Shown piece after piece: positions 43,606 to 51,597 of a DNA stretch of 64,000 bases; position 1 is the stretch's first letter, and each line of letters begins with the position of its first letter. The notes under the pieces are model-generated. The model did not search any database and was not told where the DNA came from. It was given only the letters and a program-made list of their open reading frames with translations. This stretch comes from an uncultured Elusimicrobia bacterium. GTDB lineage: Bacteria > Elusimicrobiota > Endomicrobiia > Endomicrobiales > CAIRNS01. A program made the position numbers and the translations under genes. The stretch is from NCBI GenBank assembly GCA_903880015.1, contig CAIRNS010000015.1, positions 1 through 64,000 on the forward strand, given 5' to 3'.

Positions 43606-44150
43606 GCCGAGAAAAAAAAATACCCACCATCGTTATCGGTATTTGCGGCGGGATAGCGGCGTATAAAATCCCGGAGCTCATACGCCTTCTGCGGGCGGCG
43701 CACATGGACATCAGATGTGTGCTCACCGTTAATGGCGCGCGGTTTGTCACGCCGCTGACCGTGCAAACGCTCTCCCGTAACCGGGTCTATGAAGGGATGT
43801 TTGACCCCGCTGATTGGGACATCGAACATATTTCGCTGGCGGATGACGCCGATGTGGTCGTTGTGGCGCCTGCCACGGCGGATACCATAGCTCGTCTTGC
43901 CGCGGGCCGGGCTGATGATTTGTTGTCAAGCGTGATACTGGCGACAGGTGCTCCCGTCATGGTGTGCCCCGCCATGAACGAAAAGATGTGGTTGCACCCC
44001 GCTACGCAAAAAAATGTCGCACTGTTAAAGAAATACGGCTATACATTTGTAGACCCCGAGTCGGGTGAACTGGCGTGCGGCGTTACTGGCGTCGGGCGGC
44101 TGGCATCCTTGGACACCATTGTCCGCCGGATTAAAGAATTGTTGGTTTGA
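43602..44150 (+). CDS. coaC: Phosphopantothenoylcysteine decarboxylase, stand-alone (CoaC)
   Basis: A 182-residue flavoprotein that decarboxylates PPC to phosphopantetheine in CoA synthesis. GICGGIAAYKIPELIR (FMN site), the catalytic His in DIEHISLAD, PAMNEKMW and ELACGVTGVGRL (active-site Cys flap) are all present. In most bacteria this domain is fused to CoaB; here the CoaB part is encoded separately 2.0 kb downstream, after three unrelated genes. Confidence 0.93.
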   Translation: MSREKKIPTIVIGICGGIAAYKIPELIRLLRAAHMDIRCVLTVNGARFVTPLTVQTLSRNRVYEGMFDPADWDIEHISLADDADVVVVAPATADTIARLAAGRADDLLSSVILATGAPVMVCPAMNEKMWLHPATQKNVALLKKYGYTFVDPESGELACGVTGVGRLASLDTIVRRIKELLV

Positions 44151-44869
44151 TGAAAAAATATATCCTCCTATTATTATTGAGCAGTCTGTGCTCACCGGCG
44201 TTCGCCCAAAAACTGCCCAAACCGGCTGACTGGGTAAACGATTATGCCGGGGTGATGGACGCTGCCGCGGTGGATAATACAAAATCCCTTATTGCCGAGC
44301 TGGAACAGAAAACCTCGGCTGAGATTGCGGTGGTCACCGTAAAAAATCTGGGTAACGATACCATTGAAAATTATGCGGCAACCCTTTTTAAAGAGTGGGG
44401 TATCGGAAAAAAAGGTAAAAACAACGGCATTCTTTTACTGGCGTCTATCGAAGAACGAAAAGTTAAAATCGAGGTTGGTTACGGTCTTGAAGGCATACTC
44501 AACGACGGACTGTGTGGCGAGATATTGGACCGGTTTGTCGTTCCTCAACTCAAAAATGGCGCATACGGCACTGGGATGTTTCAAGGCACGCGCGCCATCG
44601 CTACCGTGATTGCTGCCGACGCCGGTGTTCAATTGACCGGGGAAGGGCTTGCTGTTGCGCCACAAAAAAAAATCAGTGCGGGGGAGTTGATCCTTAAGGG
44701 CATATTTTTCATTGCCATGATTATTCTCTTTATTCGCCATCCGTTCCTTTTCCTGCTGTTTATGGGGATGGGCGGCGGCGGGTCCCGCGGCGGCGGCGGT
44801 TTTGGCGGAGGATTTGGCGGGTTTGGCGGCGGCTCAAGCGGCGGGGGCGGATCCTCGCGCGGATTTTAG
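44150..44869 (+). CDS. TPM-domain (YgcG-type) membrane protein with Gly-rich tail
   Basis: A 239-residue protein with a signal peptide (KKYILLLLLSSLCSPAFA, cleavage near 19), a TPM/Psb32-type domain (about 25-165: VNDYAGVMD, EQKTSAEIAVVTVKNLG, WGIGKKGKNNGILLLASIEE, RKVKIEVGYGLEG), a membrane helix at about 184-205 and a tail almost entirely Gly/Ser/Phe. TPM proteins often pair with LemA, as here (lemA is two genes on). Role unclear; links to membrane stress and photosystem repair are known for relatives. It starts on the coaC stop (TGATG). Confidence 0.88.
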   Translation: MKKYILLLLLSSLCSPAFAQKLPKPADWVNDYAGVMDAAAVDNTKSLIAELEQKTSAEIAVVTVKNLGNDTIENYAATLFKEWGIGKKGKNNGILLLASIEERKVKIEVGYGLEGILNDGLCGEILDRFVVPQLKNGAYGTGMFQGTRAIATVIAADAGVQLTGEGLAVAPQKKISAGELILKGIFFIAMIILFIRHPFLFLLFMGMGGGGSRGGGGFGGGFGGFGGGSSGGGGSSRGF

Positions 44870-44880
44870 GAGATATTCTT

Positions 44881-45585
44881 ATGGCTGATATTCTGAAAAA
44901 GTTTGTGGAACAGGTAGTGGCCGCTTACGGTTCTCAATTGGTTTCCGTTGTGCTGTATGGTTCAAAAGCGAGCGGCAACGATGTCAAAAAGCATTCCGAC
45001 CATAATGTGCTCCTTGTTCTTGCCGATGCAGGGTTTGCAGAGCTCAAGAAACTGCAGGGTAAATTAGGGTGGTGGAAAAAAGAGGGTAACCGTCCGCCGC
45101 TGATTTTCAGCAAAGCCATGCTGGCAAGTTCAACGGATGTATTTCCGATAGAGTTTGGGGACATGAAAGACAATCATAAAGTATTGTGGGGCGAAGATGT
45201 TTTTACGGCGCTCTCTATTGCCGACGACAATCTTCGGCACCAGTGCGAGTTTGAATTAAAAGGGAAATTACTGCGGTTGCGTCAGCTCTATATAGAATCA
45301 AATCAAAAAGCCCGCGAATTACAGGCTATCATGATAGCCACGATATCGCCGGTCATTGCGGTAAGTCGTCACATTATGCGCCTGGTAGGGGAACCCATCC
45401 CGGGCGACAAAGTGCAGGCAATGGAACGGCTCGCGCACCTTGCTGGATTTGAGTACGCCGCGCTGGGGGCAGTTGTTGCCCTCAAAAAGGGCGATGCAGA
45501 CGCCCTGCGCGCCGACCCGGCGGTCCTATTTGAAAACTATATCAATGCGGTGGGGAAATTAGCTGACTTCGTCGACAAATTGTAA
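44881..45585 (+). CDS. Nucleotidyltransferase-fold protein with altered catalytic motif
   Basis: A 234-residue protein. VLYGSKASGNDVKKHSDHNV is a Pol-beta-type nucleotidyltransferase motif (GS...D-x-D) in which the second acidic residue is Asn, so metal catalysis may be lost. The C-terminal half is helical (about 120-230), as in KNTase/HEPN-like C-terminal domains. It sits between the TPM and lemA genes, 11 and 31 bases away. Function unknown. Confidence 0.65.
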   Translation: MADILKKFVEQVVAAYGSQLVSVVLYGSKASGNDVKKHSDHNVLLVLADAGFAELKKLQGKLGWWKKEGNRPPLIFSKAMLASSTDVFPIEFGDMKDNHKVLWGEDVFTALSIADDNLRHQCEFELKGKLLRLRQLYIESNQKARELQAIMIATISPVIAVSRHIMRLVGEPIPGDKVQAMERLAHLAGFEYAALGAVVALKKGDADALRADPAVLFENYINAVGKLADFVDKL

Positions 45586-45616
45586 TCTTTGAAAATATCG
45601 CATAAAAGGAGATCGC

Positions 45617-46183
45617 ATGAAAACTGTATGGATTGTGCTCGGCGTTATTGTTTTGGTGGTACTTATGGTGGGCGGATGGTGGATGAGCGGATATAACCGT
45701 TTTGTCGGTTTACGCGAATCGGTCAAAGCCGAGTGGGCGCAGGTGGAAAATCAGATGCAGCGCCGCAACGACCTTATCCCCAACTTAGTGAATACCGTCA
45801 AGGGATATGCGAAACACGAAAAAGAAGTTTTTGAGTATATAGCCGCGGCGCGCGCACAGCTTGCCGGCGCACGGACAGTCGGGCAGAAAATAGCCGCCAA
45901 CCAGGCAATGGACGGTGCATTGTCCCGCTTGCTGGTCATCGTTGAACAATACCCCATTCTCAAAGCCAACGAAAATTTCATCCGTCTGCAGGACGAGCTT
46001 GCCGGTACTGAGAATCGCATTGCCGTTGCCCGTCAGCGATACAATGAGTCCGTGCAGGTGTACAATGTGATGATACAGCAGTTCCCGGCAATGATTATCG
46101 CGCGGATATCCGGATTTCAAAAGAACGACGATTATTATAAAGCTGAAACTGCGGCAAAAGTTGCTCCAAAAGTGGAGTTTTAA
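45617..46183 (+). CDS. lemA: LemA family protein
   Basis: A 188-residue protein with an N-terminal membrane helix (about 3-23) and a helical bundle outside. YNRFVGLRESVKAEWAQVEN, QRRNDLIPNLVNTVKGYAKHE, LKANENFIRLQDELAGTENR and ARQRYNESVQVYNVMIQQFP are LemA signatures, full length. Function is poorly known; it is regularly adjacent to TPM proteins. AAAGGAG precedes ATG 45617. Confidence 0.95.
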   Translation: MKTVWIVLGVIVLVVLMVGGWWMSGYNRFVGLRESVKAEWAQVENQMQRRNDLIPNLVNTVKGYAKHEKEVFEYIAAARAQLAGARTVGQKIAANQAMDGALSRLLVIVEQYPILKANENFIRLQDELAGTENRIAVARQRYNESVQVYNVMIQQFPAMIIARISGFQKNDDYYKAETAAKVAPKVEF

Positions 46184-46192
46184 CGCTGCGCA

Positions 46193-46843
46193 ATGCGTAC
46201 AAAAAAGCTTACCTTCCTTATTACTTCAGGGCCAACCCGCGAGTATCTGGACCCGGTGAGATACCTGTCTAACGCATCATCGGGAAAAATGGGGTGCGCT
46301 CTGGCAATGGCGGCGCACCGTCAGGGTCATCGGGTTATTTTTGTGACCGGACCGGCGGTGCATGCTTCACCGCGGGGAGCGCGCATAGTTACGGTAATTT
46401 CAGCGCGCGATATGTTTCGTCAGGTAAAAAAATGGCTGCCGCAGGCGGATATTGTCATCGGGGCGGCAGCGGTGAGCGATTACCGTCCGCGGAGCGTTAG
46501 TGCCCGTAAAATAAAGAAATCCGGTGTTGATTGCACGCTCTCCTTAGTTGAGAATCCGGATATAATCGGTTTTGTCGGCACGCACAAATCCCGTGCCGTT
46601 GTGGTCGGATTTGCCCTCGAGACCGCTGACGCCACCAAACGCGCGCAAAAGAAACTGTTCAAAAAAAATCTCGATCTTATTGTAGCCAATGGGCCCCGGT
46701 CGCTGGATTCTGCCAAAACATCTGCCTGTATAATCGGGCGAAACGGACTTGTTGCGCGTCGGGAAAAAATCACCAAAAGTTTGTTGGCCGGGGAAATCGT
46801 TCATGAATCGCTCCGATTACACAAAAACAATTTCGCTGATTAA
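46193..46843 (+). CDS. coaB: Phosphopantothenate-cysteine ligase, stand-alone (CoaB)
   Basis: A 216-residue enzyme that joins cysteine to phosphopantothenate. ITSGPTREYLDPVRYLSN and ASSGKMGCALA form the nucleotide site, VIGAAAVSDYRP the phosphopantothenate site, and VGFALETAD and LDLIVANG close the fold. Normally fused behind CoaC as Dfp/CoaBC; here separated from it by tpm, the nucleotidyltransferase gene and lemA, all in the same orientation. udg overlaps its 3' end by 41 bases. Confidence 0.93.
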   Translation: MRTKKLTFLITSGPTREYLDPVRYLSNASSGKMGCALAMAAHRQGHRVIFVTGPAVHASPRGARIVTVISARDMFRQVKKWLPQADIVIGAAAVSDYRPRSVSARKIKKSGVDCTLSLVENPDIIGFVGTHKSRAVVVGFALETADATKRAQKKLFKKNLDLIVANGPRSLDSAKTSACIIGRNGLVARREKITKSLLAGEIVHESLRLHKNNFAD

Positions 46844-47555
46844 AACCTATGTCGCCGAGGAAAAGGACTGGTACGGCGACGAACTCTCTTACGACGCCGC
46901 GGCGAAATCATCAGTGCTGCCGGTTTCCGCGGCTGACACGGCGCGCGCCGACGCAGAAAGAGTATTAATGAAAAAATCGAGTTCTGCATTAGAAAAACTG
47001 CGCAAAGAAATATGCGATTGCGTGCGTTGTCCGCTGGGGAAAACCAGAATTAATTTCGTGTTCGGCACCGGCAATCCGCGCGCCCGGTTGATGTTTGTCG
47101 GCGAAGGTCCTGGTTTTTCTGAAGACCATCAGGGTGAACCGTTCATCGGCCGTGCCGGGAAGATGCTGACGAAAATCATCGAGGCGATGGGCATGCTCAG
47201 GTCAGATGTCTATATCGCTAATATTGTCAAATGTCATCCGATGAAAGATGCGTCTAATCCCGAACTGCACGGCAATGACCGTCCGCCCACGCCTGAGGAA
47301 ATGGCATTCTGTATGCCCTATTTGGAACGCCAAATCGAATGTATCAAGCCGGTTGTCATCTGCACGCTGGGTACGACCGCATCCCAAGGTCTACTGGGCG
47401 TTGATACCGTTATCGGCAAACTGCGCGGGAACATGGTGGACTACAAAAAGTATAAACTGATGCCGACCTACCATCCTGCGGCCCTGTTGCGCAACCCTGC
47501 ATTAAAACGCGATCTCTGGGAAGACATGAAACAGATTAAAAAGATTTTAGCGTAA
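46803..47555 (+). CDS. Uracil-DNA glycosylase, family 4 (Fe-S)
   Basis: A 250-residue DNA repair enzyme that removes uracil. An N-terminal extension of about 75 residues precedes the core: CDCVRCPLGKTR (first cluster Cys pair), FVGEGPGFSEDHQGEPFIGRAGKML in two parts (motif A), IANIVKCHPMKD with another cluster Cys region, CMPYLERQIECIKPVVICTLG and YHPAALLRN (motif B). Family 4 enzymes carry a [4Fe-4S] cluster and are heat-stable in many lineages. ATG 46803 lies inside coaB's end; a longer frame to 46749 is unlikely. Confidence 0.92.
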   Translation: MNRSDYTKTISLIKTYVAEEKDWYGDELSYDAAAKSSVLPVSAADTARADAERVLMKKSSSALEKLRKEICDCVRCPLGKTRINFVFGTGNPRARLMFVGEGPGFSEDHQGEPFIGRAGKMLTKIIEAMGMLRSDVYIANIVKCHPMKDASNPELHGNDRPPTPEEMAFCMPYLERQIECIKPVVICTLGTTASQGLLGVDTVIGKLRGNMVDYKKYKLMPTYHPAALLRNPALKRDLWEDMKQIKKILA

Positions 47556-47577
47556 TCATTTTTTCCGCAAAACAATT

Positions 47578-49563
47578 ATGATCATTGCCGTAGTCCTGCC
47601 ATTACCTCTTGATAAAACATTTCACTATTCAGTTCCTGCAGCCTTGACCGGCGTCGTTGTTCCCGGGATGCGGGTTCGGGTCCCTTTCGGCCCCCGGACA
47701 ATGATCGGGTTTGTCACGGGCTTTGCCGAAAATACCGGACTGCTTATTTTAAGAAATATTCTTGGCATTGTTGACGCTGAGGCCGTCGTCACCCCCGATC
47801 TTCTGGCGCTGGCTCACTGGATGGCTGCACAATACCTTTGCTCAACGGGCGAGGCCTTGGCGACCATCGTTCCATTGTCCCTGCGCGCCCCGGTACGCCC
47901 CCGTGTAGTTTCACCGCCTGCTCCTCTGACGGTTTGCGAGCCCTCCGCCGCGCCCGTTCTGACGCCGGCGCAACTCAGCGCTGTCGAAAGTATTACCGCG
48001 TCCCTGTCTCGGCCCGGTGGTGAAACATTTTTGTTGAACGGTATTACCGCATCCGGGAAAACCGAGGTATATTTGGCGGTGATGCGCGCCGCACTTGCCG
48101 CCGGCCGTCAAACAATTTTTCTGGTGCCGGAAATATCTTTGACCCCGCAGTTTATAACCCTTGTTCAAAAACGATTCCCCGGCATCGTCGGTGTCTGGCA
48201 CAGCCAGTTGTCGGATGGGGAAAAATACCGCACCTGGGAAGCCGCGCGAACGGGGGCTATCAGCATGATTGTCGGTGCCCGGTCGGCAATATTCGCACCT
48301 TTTAAAAAACTCGGGGTCATCGTCATTGACGAGGAACATGAATCGACCTATAAACAGGAACAAAAACCGGCGTATCACACACGGGATGTAGCCATTGAGC
48401 GGGCCCGTCACACAGGGGCCGTGATTATATTGGGTTCGGCGACCCCGTCGCTGGAAACTTATTATGCCGCAAAAAGCGGGCAGTACCGCCTACTGGAGCT
48501 TGCGGAGCGGATAGATAAGAAGCCCCTACCGCTGGTGCGGATTGTTGATCTTAATCGTCTCCGGCAGAAGGCAAAGGTTTTATCGTCAGAAATTGTTGAG
48601 GCGCTTACAAAAACCCTGGCGCGCCGCGAGCAGGCGATAGTGTTTATCAATCGCCGCGGGTTTGCGCCCAGCATTGCCTGTCAGGATTGCGGCGAGGTGT
48701 GGCAGTGCCCGCGTTGTTCGGTTTCCCTGGTGTATCACCGTGCGACGGAGGATTTGCGGTGCCATTACTGTGAATACCACGCAGGATGGCCGGGCATCTG
48801 CCCGCAGTGCAAGAGCACGAATATTTCTATTTTCGGCGTCGGGACCCAAAAGGTGGAACACGAATTGAAACACTTGTTCCCGCAGGGGAAAGTGATGCGG
48901 CTGGACCGCGATACAGCGTCGAAAAAAGGGGTCTATCAACAGGCGTATCATGATTTCAAAAATGAAGAGGTTGATATTTTGCTGGGCACCCAGATTGTCA
49001 CCAAAGGATTTGATTTTCCTCGCGTGACGCTGGTGGCCGTTGTAGACGCCGACACGGCGCTCTATGTACCGAATTTCCGCGCGGCGGAAAGAACATTTCA
49101 GTTGATTACTCAGGTTGCGGGCCGGTGCGGCAGAAGCGATTTGGGCGGCGAAGTTATCATTCAATCGCGCCACGCAGTGCACTACGCGCTGGCAGCCGCA
49201 TCCCGGCACGATTACAAGGGCTTTTATGCCCTGGAACTGCCCTTCCGCCGGGAAATGAATTACCCACCCTTCTCGCATCTGGTGAACTTCCTCATCCGGG
49301 GCGCCAACGAGGAAAAAGTGGAAGCTGCTGCAAAGATGGTCGCAGAGGCGGTCAAAACTGCCAAGGACGCCGGCGGGCTCGGCATCGATATCCTCGGCCC
49401 CGCCCAGGCAGCGCATTACAAACTGCACAACAAATTCCGCTGGCAAATCGTCATCAAAGGCACTCGTCCCGACGCCGTGCACATCGCCCGCGAAATAAAA
49501 AAAATTAAAATGCCGTCGGGAATTTTAACCAGTATTGACATAGACCCAATGGATGTGATTTGA
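47578..49563 (+). CDS. priA: Primosomal protein N' (replication restart helicase PriA)
   Basis: A 661-residue superfamily 2 helicase. The N-terminal 3'-DNA-binding domain (HYSVPAALTGVVVPGMRVRV-like text) is followed by GITASGKTEVYL (Walker A), IDEEHESTYKQEQKPAYHTRD (Walker B region), GSATPSLETYY, and a zinc-binding insert with CQDC, CPRC, CHYC and CPQC pairs, then the C-terminal helicase block GTQIVTKGFDFPRVTLV. It is shorter than E. coli PriA (732) mainly near the N-terminus, within the family range. Confidence 0.95.
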   Translation: MIIAVVLPLPLDKTFHYSVPAALTGVVVPGMRVRVPFGPRTMIGFVTGFAENTGLLILRNILGIVDAEAVVTPDLLALAHWMAAQYLCSTGEALATIVPLSLRAPVRPRVVSPPAPLTVCEPSAAPVLTPAQLSAVESITASLSRPGGETFLLNGITASGKTEVYLAVMRAALAAGRQTIFLVPEISLTPQFITLVQKRFPGIVGVWHSQLSDGEKYRTWEAARTGAISMIVGARSAIFAPFKKLGVIVIDEEHESTYKQEQKPAYHTRDVAIERARHTGAVIILGSATPSLETYYAAKSGQYRLLELAERIDKKPLPLVRIVDLNRLRQKAKVLSSEIVEALTKTLARREQAIVFINRRGFAPSIACQDCGEVWQCPRCSVSLVYHRATEDLRCHYCEYHAGWPGICPQCKSTNISIFGVGTQKVEHELKHLFPQGKVMRLDRDTASKKGVYQQAYHDFKNEEVDILLGTQIVTKGFDFPRVTLVAVVDADTALYVPNFRAAERTFQLITQVAGRCGRSDLGGEVIIQSRHAVHYALAAASRHDYKGFYALELPFRREMNYPPFSHLVNFLIRGANEEKVEAAAKMVAEAVKTAKDAGGLGIDILGPAQAAHYKLHNKFRWQIVIKGTRPDAVHIAREIKKIKMPSGILTSIDIDPMDVI

Positions 49564-49568
49564 ACTCG

Positions 49569-49639
49569 GTAGCTGCAGAGCTTGCTCGGCCGGTGTTGGT
49601 GGTAAAACCGCACGGCGGCGAAGCAAGCTTCGCTGCTAC
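49569..49639. repeat. REP doublet (REPIN-like) copy B
   Basis: GTAG then CTGCAGAGCTTGCTCGGC at the left (the palindrome arm has decayed from CTCTGC to CTCGGC), a 30-base spacer, and GCGAAGC-AA-GCTTCGC then TGCTAC at the right. It lies between priA and the first pilin-propeller gene. Confidence 0.75.
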
Positions 49640-49672
49640 AGAATAGAAACGCATTGCGTTGTCTGAAAAGTA

Positions 49673-49702
49673 TTGACATTTACCCGATGGATTTATTATA
49701 AA
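49673..49702 (+). promoter_or_regulatory. Promoter of the first pilin-propeller gene
   Basis: TTGACA (49673-49678), an 18-base spacer and TATAAA (49697-49702). The transcript start would be near 49709, which rules out ATG 49704 and supports ATG 49725 with AAGGA about ten bases upstream. Confidence 0.7.
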
Positions 49703-49724
49703 TATGGACAAGGAATACACTTGT

Positions 49725-51311
49725 ATGCAGAAAAATACATATATTTTTAATGAGCGGGGAACGGTGCTGATGATGGTTATCATCGCCAGCATTATTCTGA
49801 GCATTATAGGCATTGCGTCGATCAGTCTTTCCGGGCTGCAACAGATTGCTGCGCGGGCGGAGGTTGATGTCCAGCGGGCAAATGCAATGGCGGACGCTGG
49901 TCTGGAATACGGCAAGATGTGGATATCCAGCAGATGCATCAGCACGGAATTATTCCCCGAGAATTTAACCGTTCCGCCGCCGGGCAACCAAAACAGTATT
50001 TCGTTGGGGACGATTTCTTTTGGCTCGCGCGGTTCCTGCGCTGTCAGCATTACCCCTGACCGGCTCAATGATGTCGATTTGCTCATTTCAAGCAAGTCGG
50101 TCATCGGGACATACACTATTTCATCGACTGCCACTATCAGCACGGGTGCAACGGGGACCATGGACACGACGAAAAACAAGACCTGCCAAGTCCGTCTGTG
50201 GTACACGACGACATTTAGTTCGGGGCCAGTGATGAATGTTGGGAGATCTTATCACACCGCCACGTTGCTTCCTAGCGGGAAAGTCCTCGTCGCGGGTGGT
50301 TCAGGAGCTCTTGCTTCTGCGGAATTGTATAATCCTACGGTAAATTCATTTGCCACGACTGGCTCAATGGGCATCGCGAGGGTCCATCATACAGCGACAT
50401 TGACATTACTAAACACCGGGAAAGTGTTAATTGCAGGCGGATCATCGGATGATTTGGTAAATGTGCGACCCACCGCAGAATTATTTGATCCCGCCGGCAA
50501 TGGTGGACTGGGGTTATTTGTCTGGACTGGTCCAATGTTTGCAGCAAGATATTATCATACTGGTACAATACTTCCCACCGGGTACATATTGGTTACGGGA
50601 GGGATAGGAACCAGCGGGACTCTGCTTACTTCCGCGGAATTATTTGATCCCGCCGGAAATGCTGGAGCTGGATCGTTCACTCAACTTACTGCTGTACTCT
50701 CAATACCGTTATACGGCCATGTCGCGACGCTGCTCCTCAACGGAAAAGTTCTGATTGCAGGAGGGCTCACCACTAGTGCAACTCCTTCGAATGCTGCGGG
50801 CTTATATAGTGTTGGCACTGCTGCGAATTTTACTCCGACCGGTCTAATGAATGTAGCTAGATATGATTTCGCCACAGCCCTTCTTCCCACCGGGAAAGTT
50901 CTCGTCGCAGGGGGGGCGAACGGTACAGGGATATTGAGTTCTGCGGAATTATTTGATCCTGCTGGCAATGGGGGAATCGGATCTTTTTCCGCGACTGGCT
51001 CGATGTCAACGGCGAGGGCGAACTGCACCGCCACGCTTTTGCCAAACGGTAAAGTCCTTGTTGTTGGGTCGGGAACGAATGCCTCAACTGATTTGTACGA
51101 TCCTGCGGCAGGAACATTTTCTCCCGTTGGTTCTCTGTCAGGATCAAGATTGAGACATACCAGTACACTGCTTCTCAGTGGCAAAGTCCTGGTCGCGGGT
51201 GGGGACAGTTCAGTATATAAGACAAATGCGACCGATCTGTTCAGATCTATGCTCGGTAAACCGGTTGATAATTCCTACATCGAGGGTCCCGTCACACGGA
51301 CAGTGCACTAA
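49725..51311 (+). CDS. PilX-type minor pilin fused to a seven-motif kelch beta-propeller (copy 1)
   Basis: A 528-residue protein. Residues 8-50 (NERGTVLMMVIIASIILSII, then AEVDVQRANAMADAGLEYGK) are a PilX_N-type prepilin-like N-terminus: short head, long hydrophobic helix and the helix with AD.GLE. A linker of about 120 residues leads to seven kelch-like motifs of the form HTATLLPSGKVLVAGG...AELYDP...ar, each about 47-60 residues, enough for a full seven-bladed propeller. It ends GKPVDNSYIEGPVTRT. No catalytic site is recognisable. It is likely a pilus- or pseudopilus-borne surface protein. I use ATG 49725 (MQKNTYIF), matching the start of the sister gene. A run of seven Gs lies at 50910-50916, in frame. 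Confidence 0.8.
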   Translation: MQKNTYIFNERGTVLMMVIIASIILSIIGIASISLSGLQQIAARAEVDVQRANAMADAGLEYGKMWISSRCISTELFPENLTVPPPGNQNSISLGTISFGSRGSCAVSITPDRLNDVDLLISSKSVIGTYTISSTATISTGATGTMDTTKNKTCQVRLWYTTTFSSGPVMNVGRSYHTATLLPSGKVLVAGGSGALASAELYNPTVNSFATTGSMGIARVHHTATLTLLNTGKVLIAGGSSDDLVNVRPTAELFDPAGNGGLGLFVWTGPMFAARYYHTGTILPTGYILVTGGIGTSGTLLTSAELFDPAGNAGAGSFTQLTAVLSIPLYGHVATLLLNGKVLIAGGLTTSATPSNAAGLYSVGTAANFTPTGLMNVARYDFATALLPTGKVLVAGGANGTGILSSAELFDPAGNGGIGSFSATGSMSTARANCTATLLPNGKVLVVGSGTNASTDLYDPAAGTFSPVGSLSGSRLRHTSTLLLSGKVLVAGGDSSVYKTNATDLFRSMLGKPVDNSYIEGPVTRTVH

Positions 51312-51436
51312 TGCGCGACAGATTGCGATAATGCTTGCACAGCGCAATAAATTGTACTGCTGCAATCGTGCTCTCCCCGTTTTTTTCTTTCTATTGCTTC
51401 CTGAAGATTAAATCCTTAGTGGTGATGTTTGTAAAG

Positions 51437-51512
51437 GTAGCTGCAGAGCTTGCTCTGCCGGTGTTGGTGTTGGTTGTACAATCACACCGCGGCGAACCAA
51501 GCAGTGTGCTAT
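51437..51512. repeat. REP doublet (REPIN-like) copy C, right half decayed
   Basis: GTAG then CTGCAGAGCTTGCTCTGC at the left is intact; the right half (GCGAACC-AA-GCAGTGTGCTAT) has lost its palindrome. It lies between the two pilin-propeller genes, 1868 bases after copy B. Confidence 0.7.
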
Positions 51513-51544
51513 GGAATTTCAAACATCGGGCCGCAATATAAGTG

Positions 51545-51573
51545 TTGACACAGCCTAAATGTGGTACTATATG
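51545..51573 (+). promoter_or_regulatory. Promoter of the second pilin-propeller gene
   Basis: TTGACA (51545-51550), a 17-base spacer and TATATG (51568-51573). AAGGGAGAG follows at about ten bases before ATG 51598. Confidence 0.75.
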
Positions 51574-51597
51574 TATAAGTAAGGGAGAGTAACGCAT

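Noticed and set aside
50910-50916. Seven-G tract in pilin-propeller copy 1, and another at 52369-52375 in copy 2, as extra phase-variation switches.
   Set aside because: Both are in frame and encode the normal Gly-Gly of the motif; tracts of seven are weakly slippery, so only the nine-G tract is put forward.
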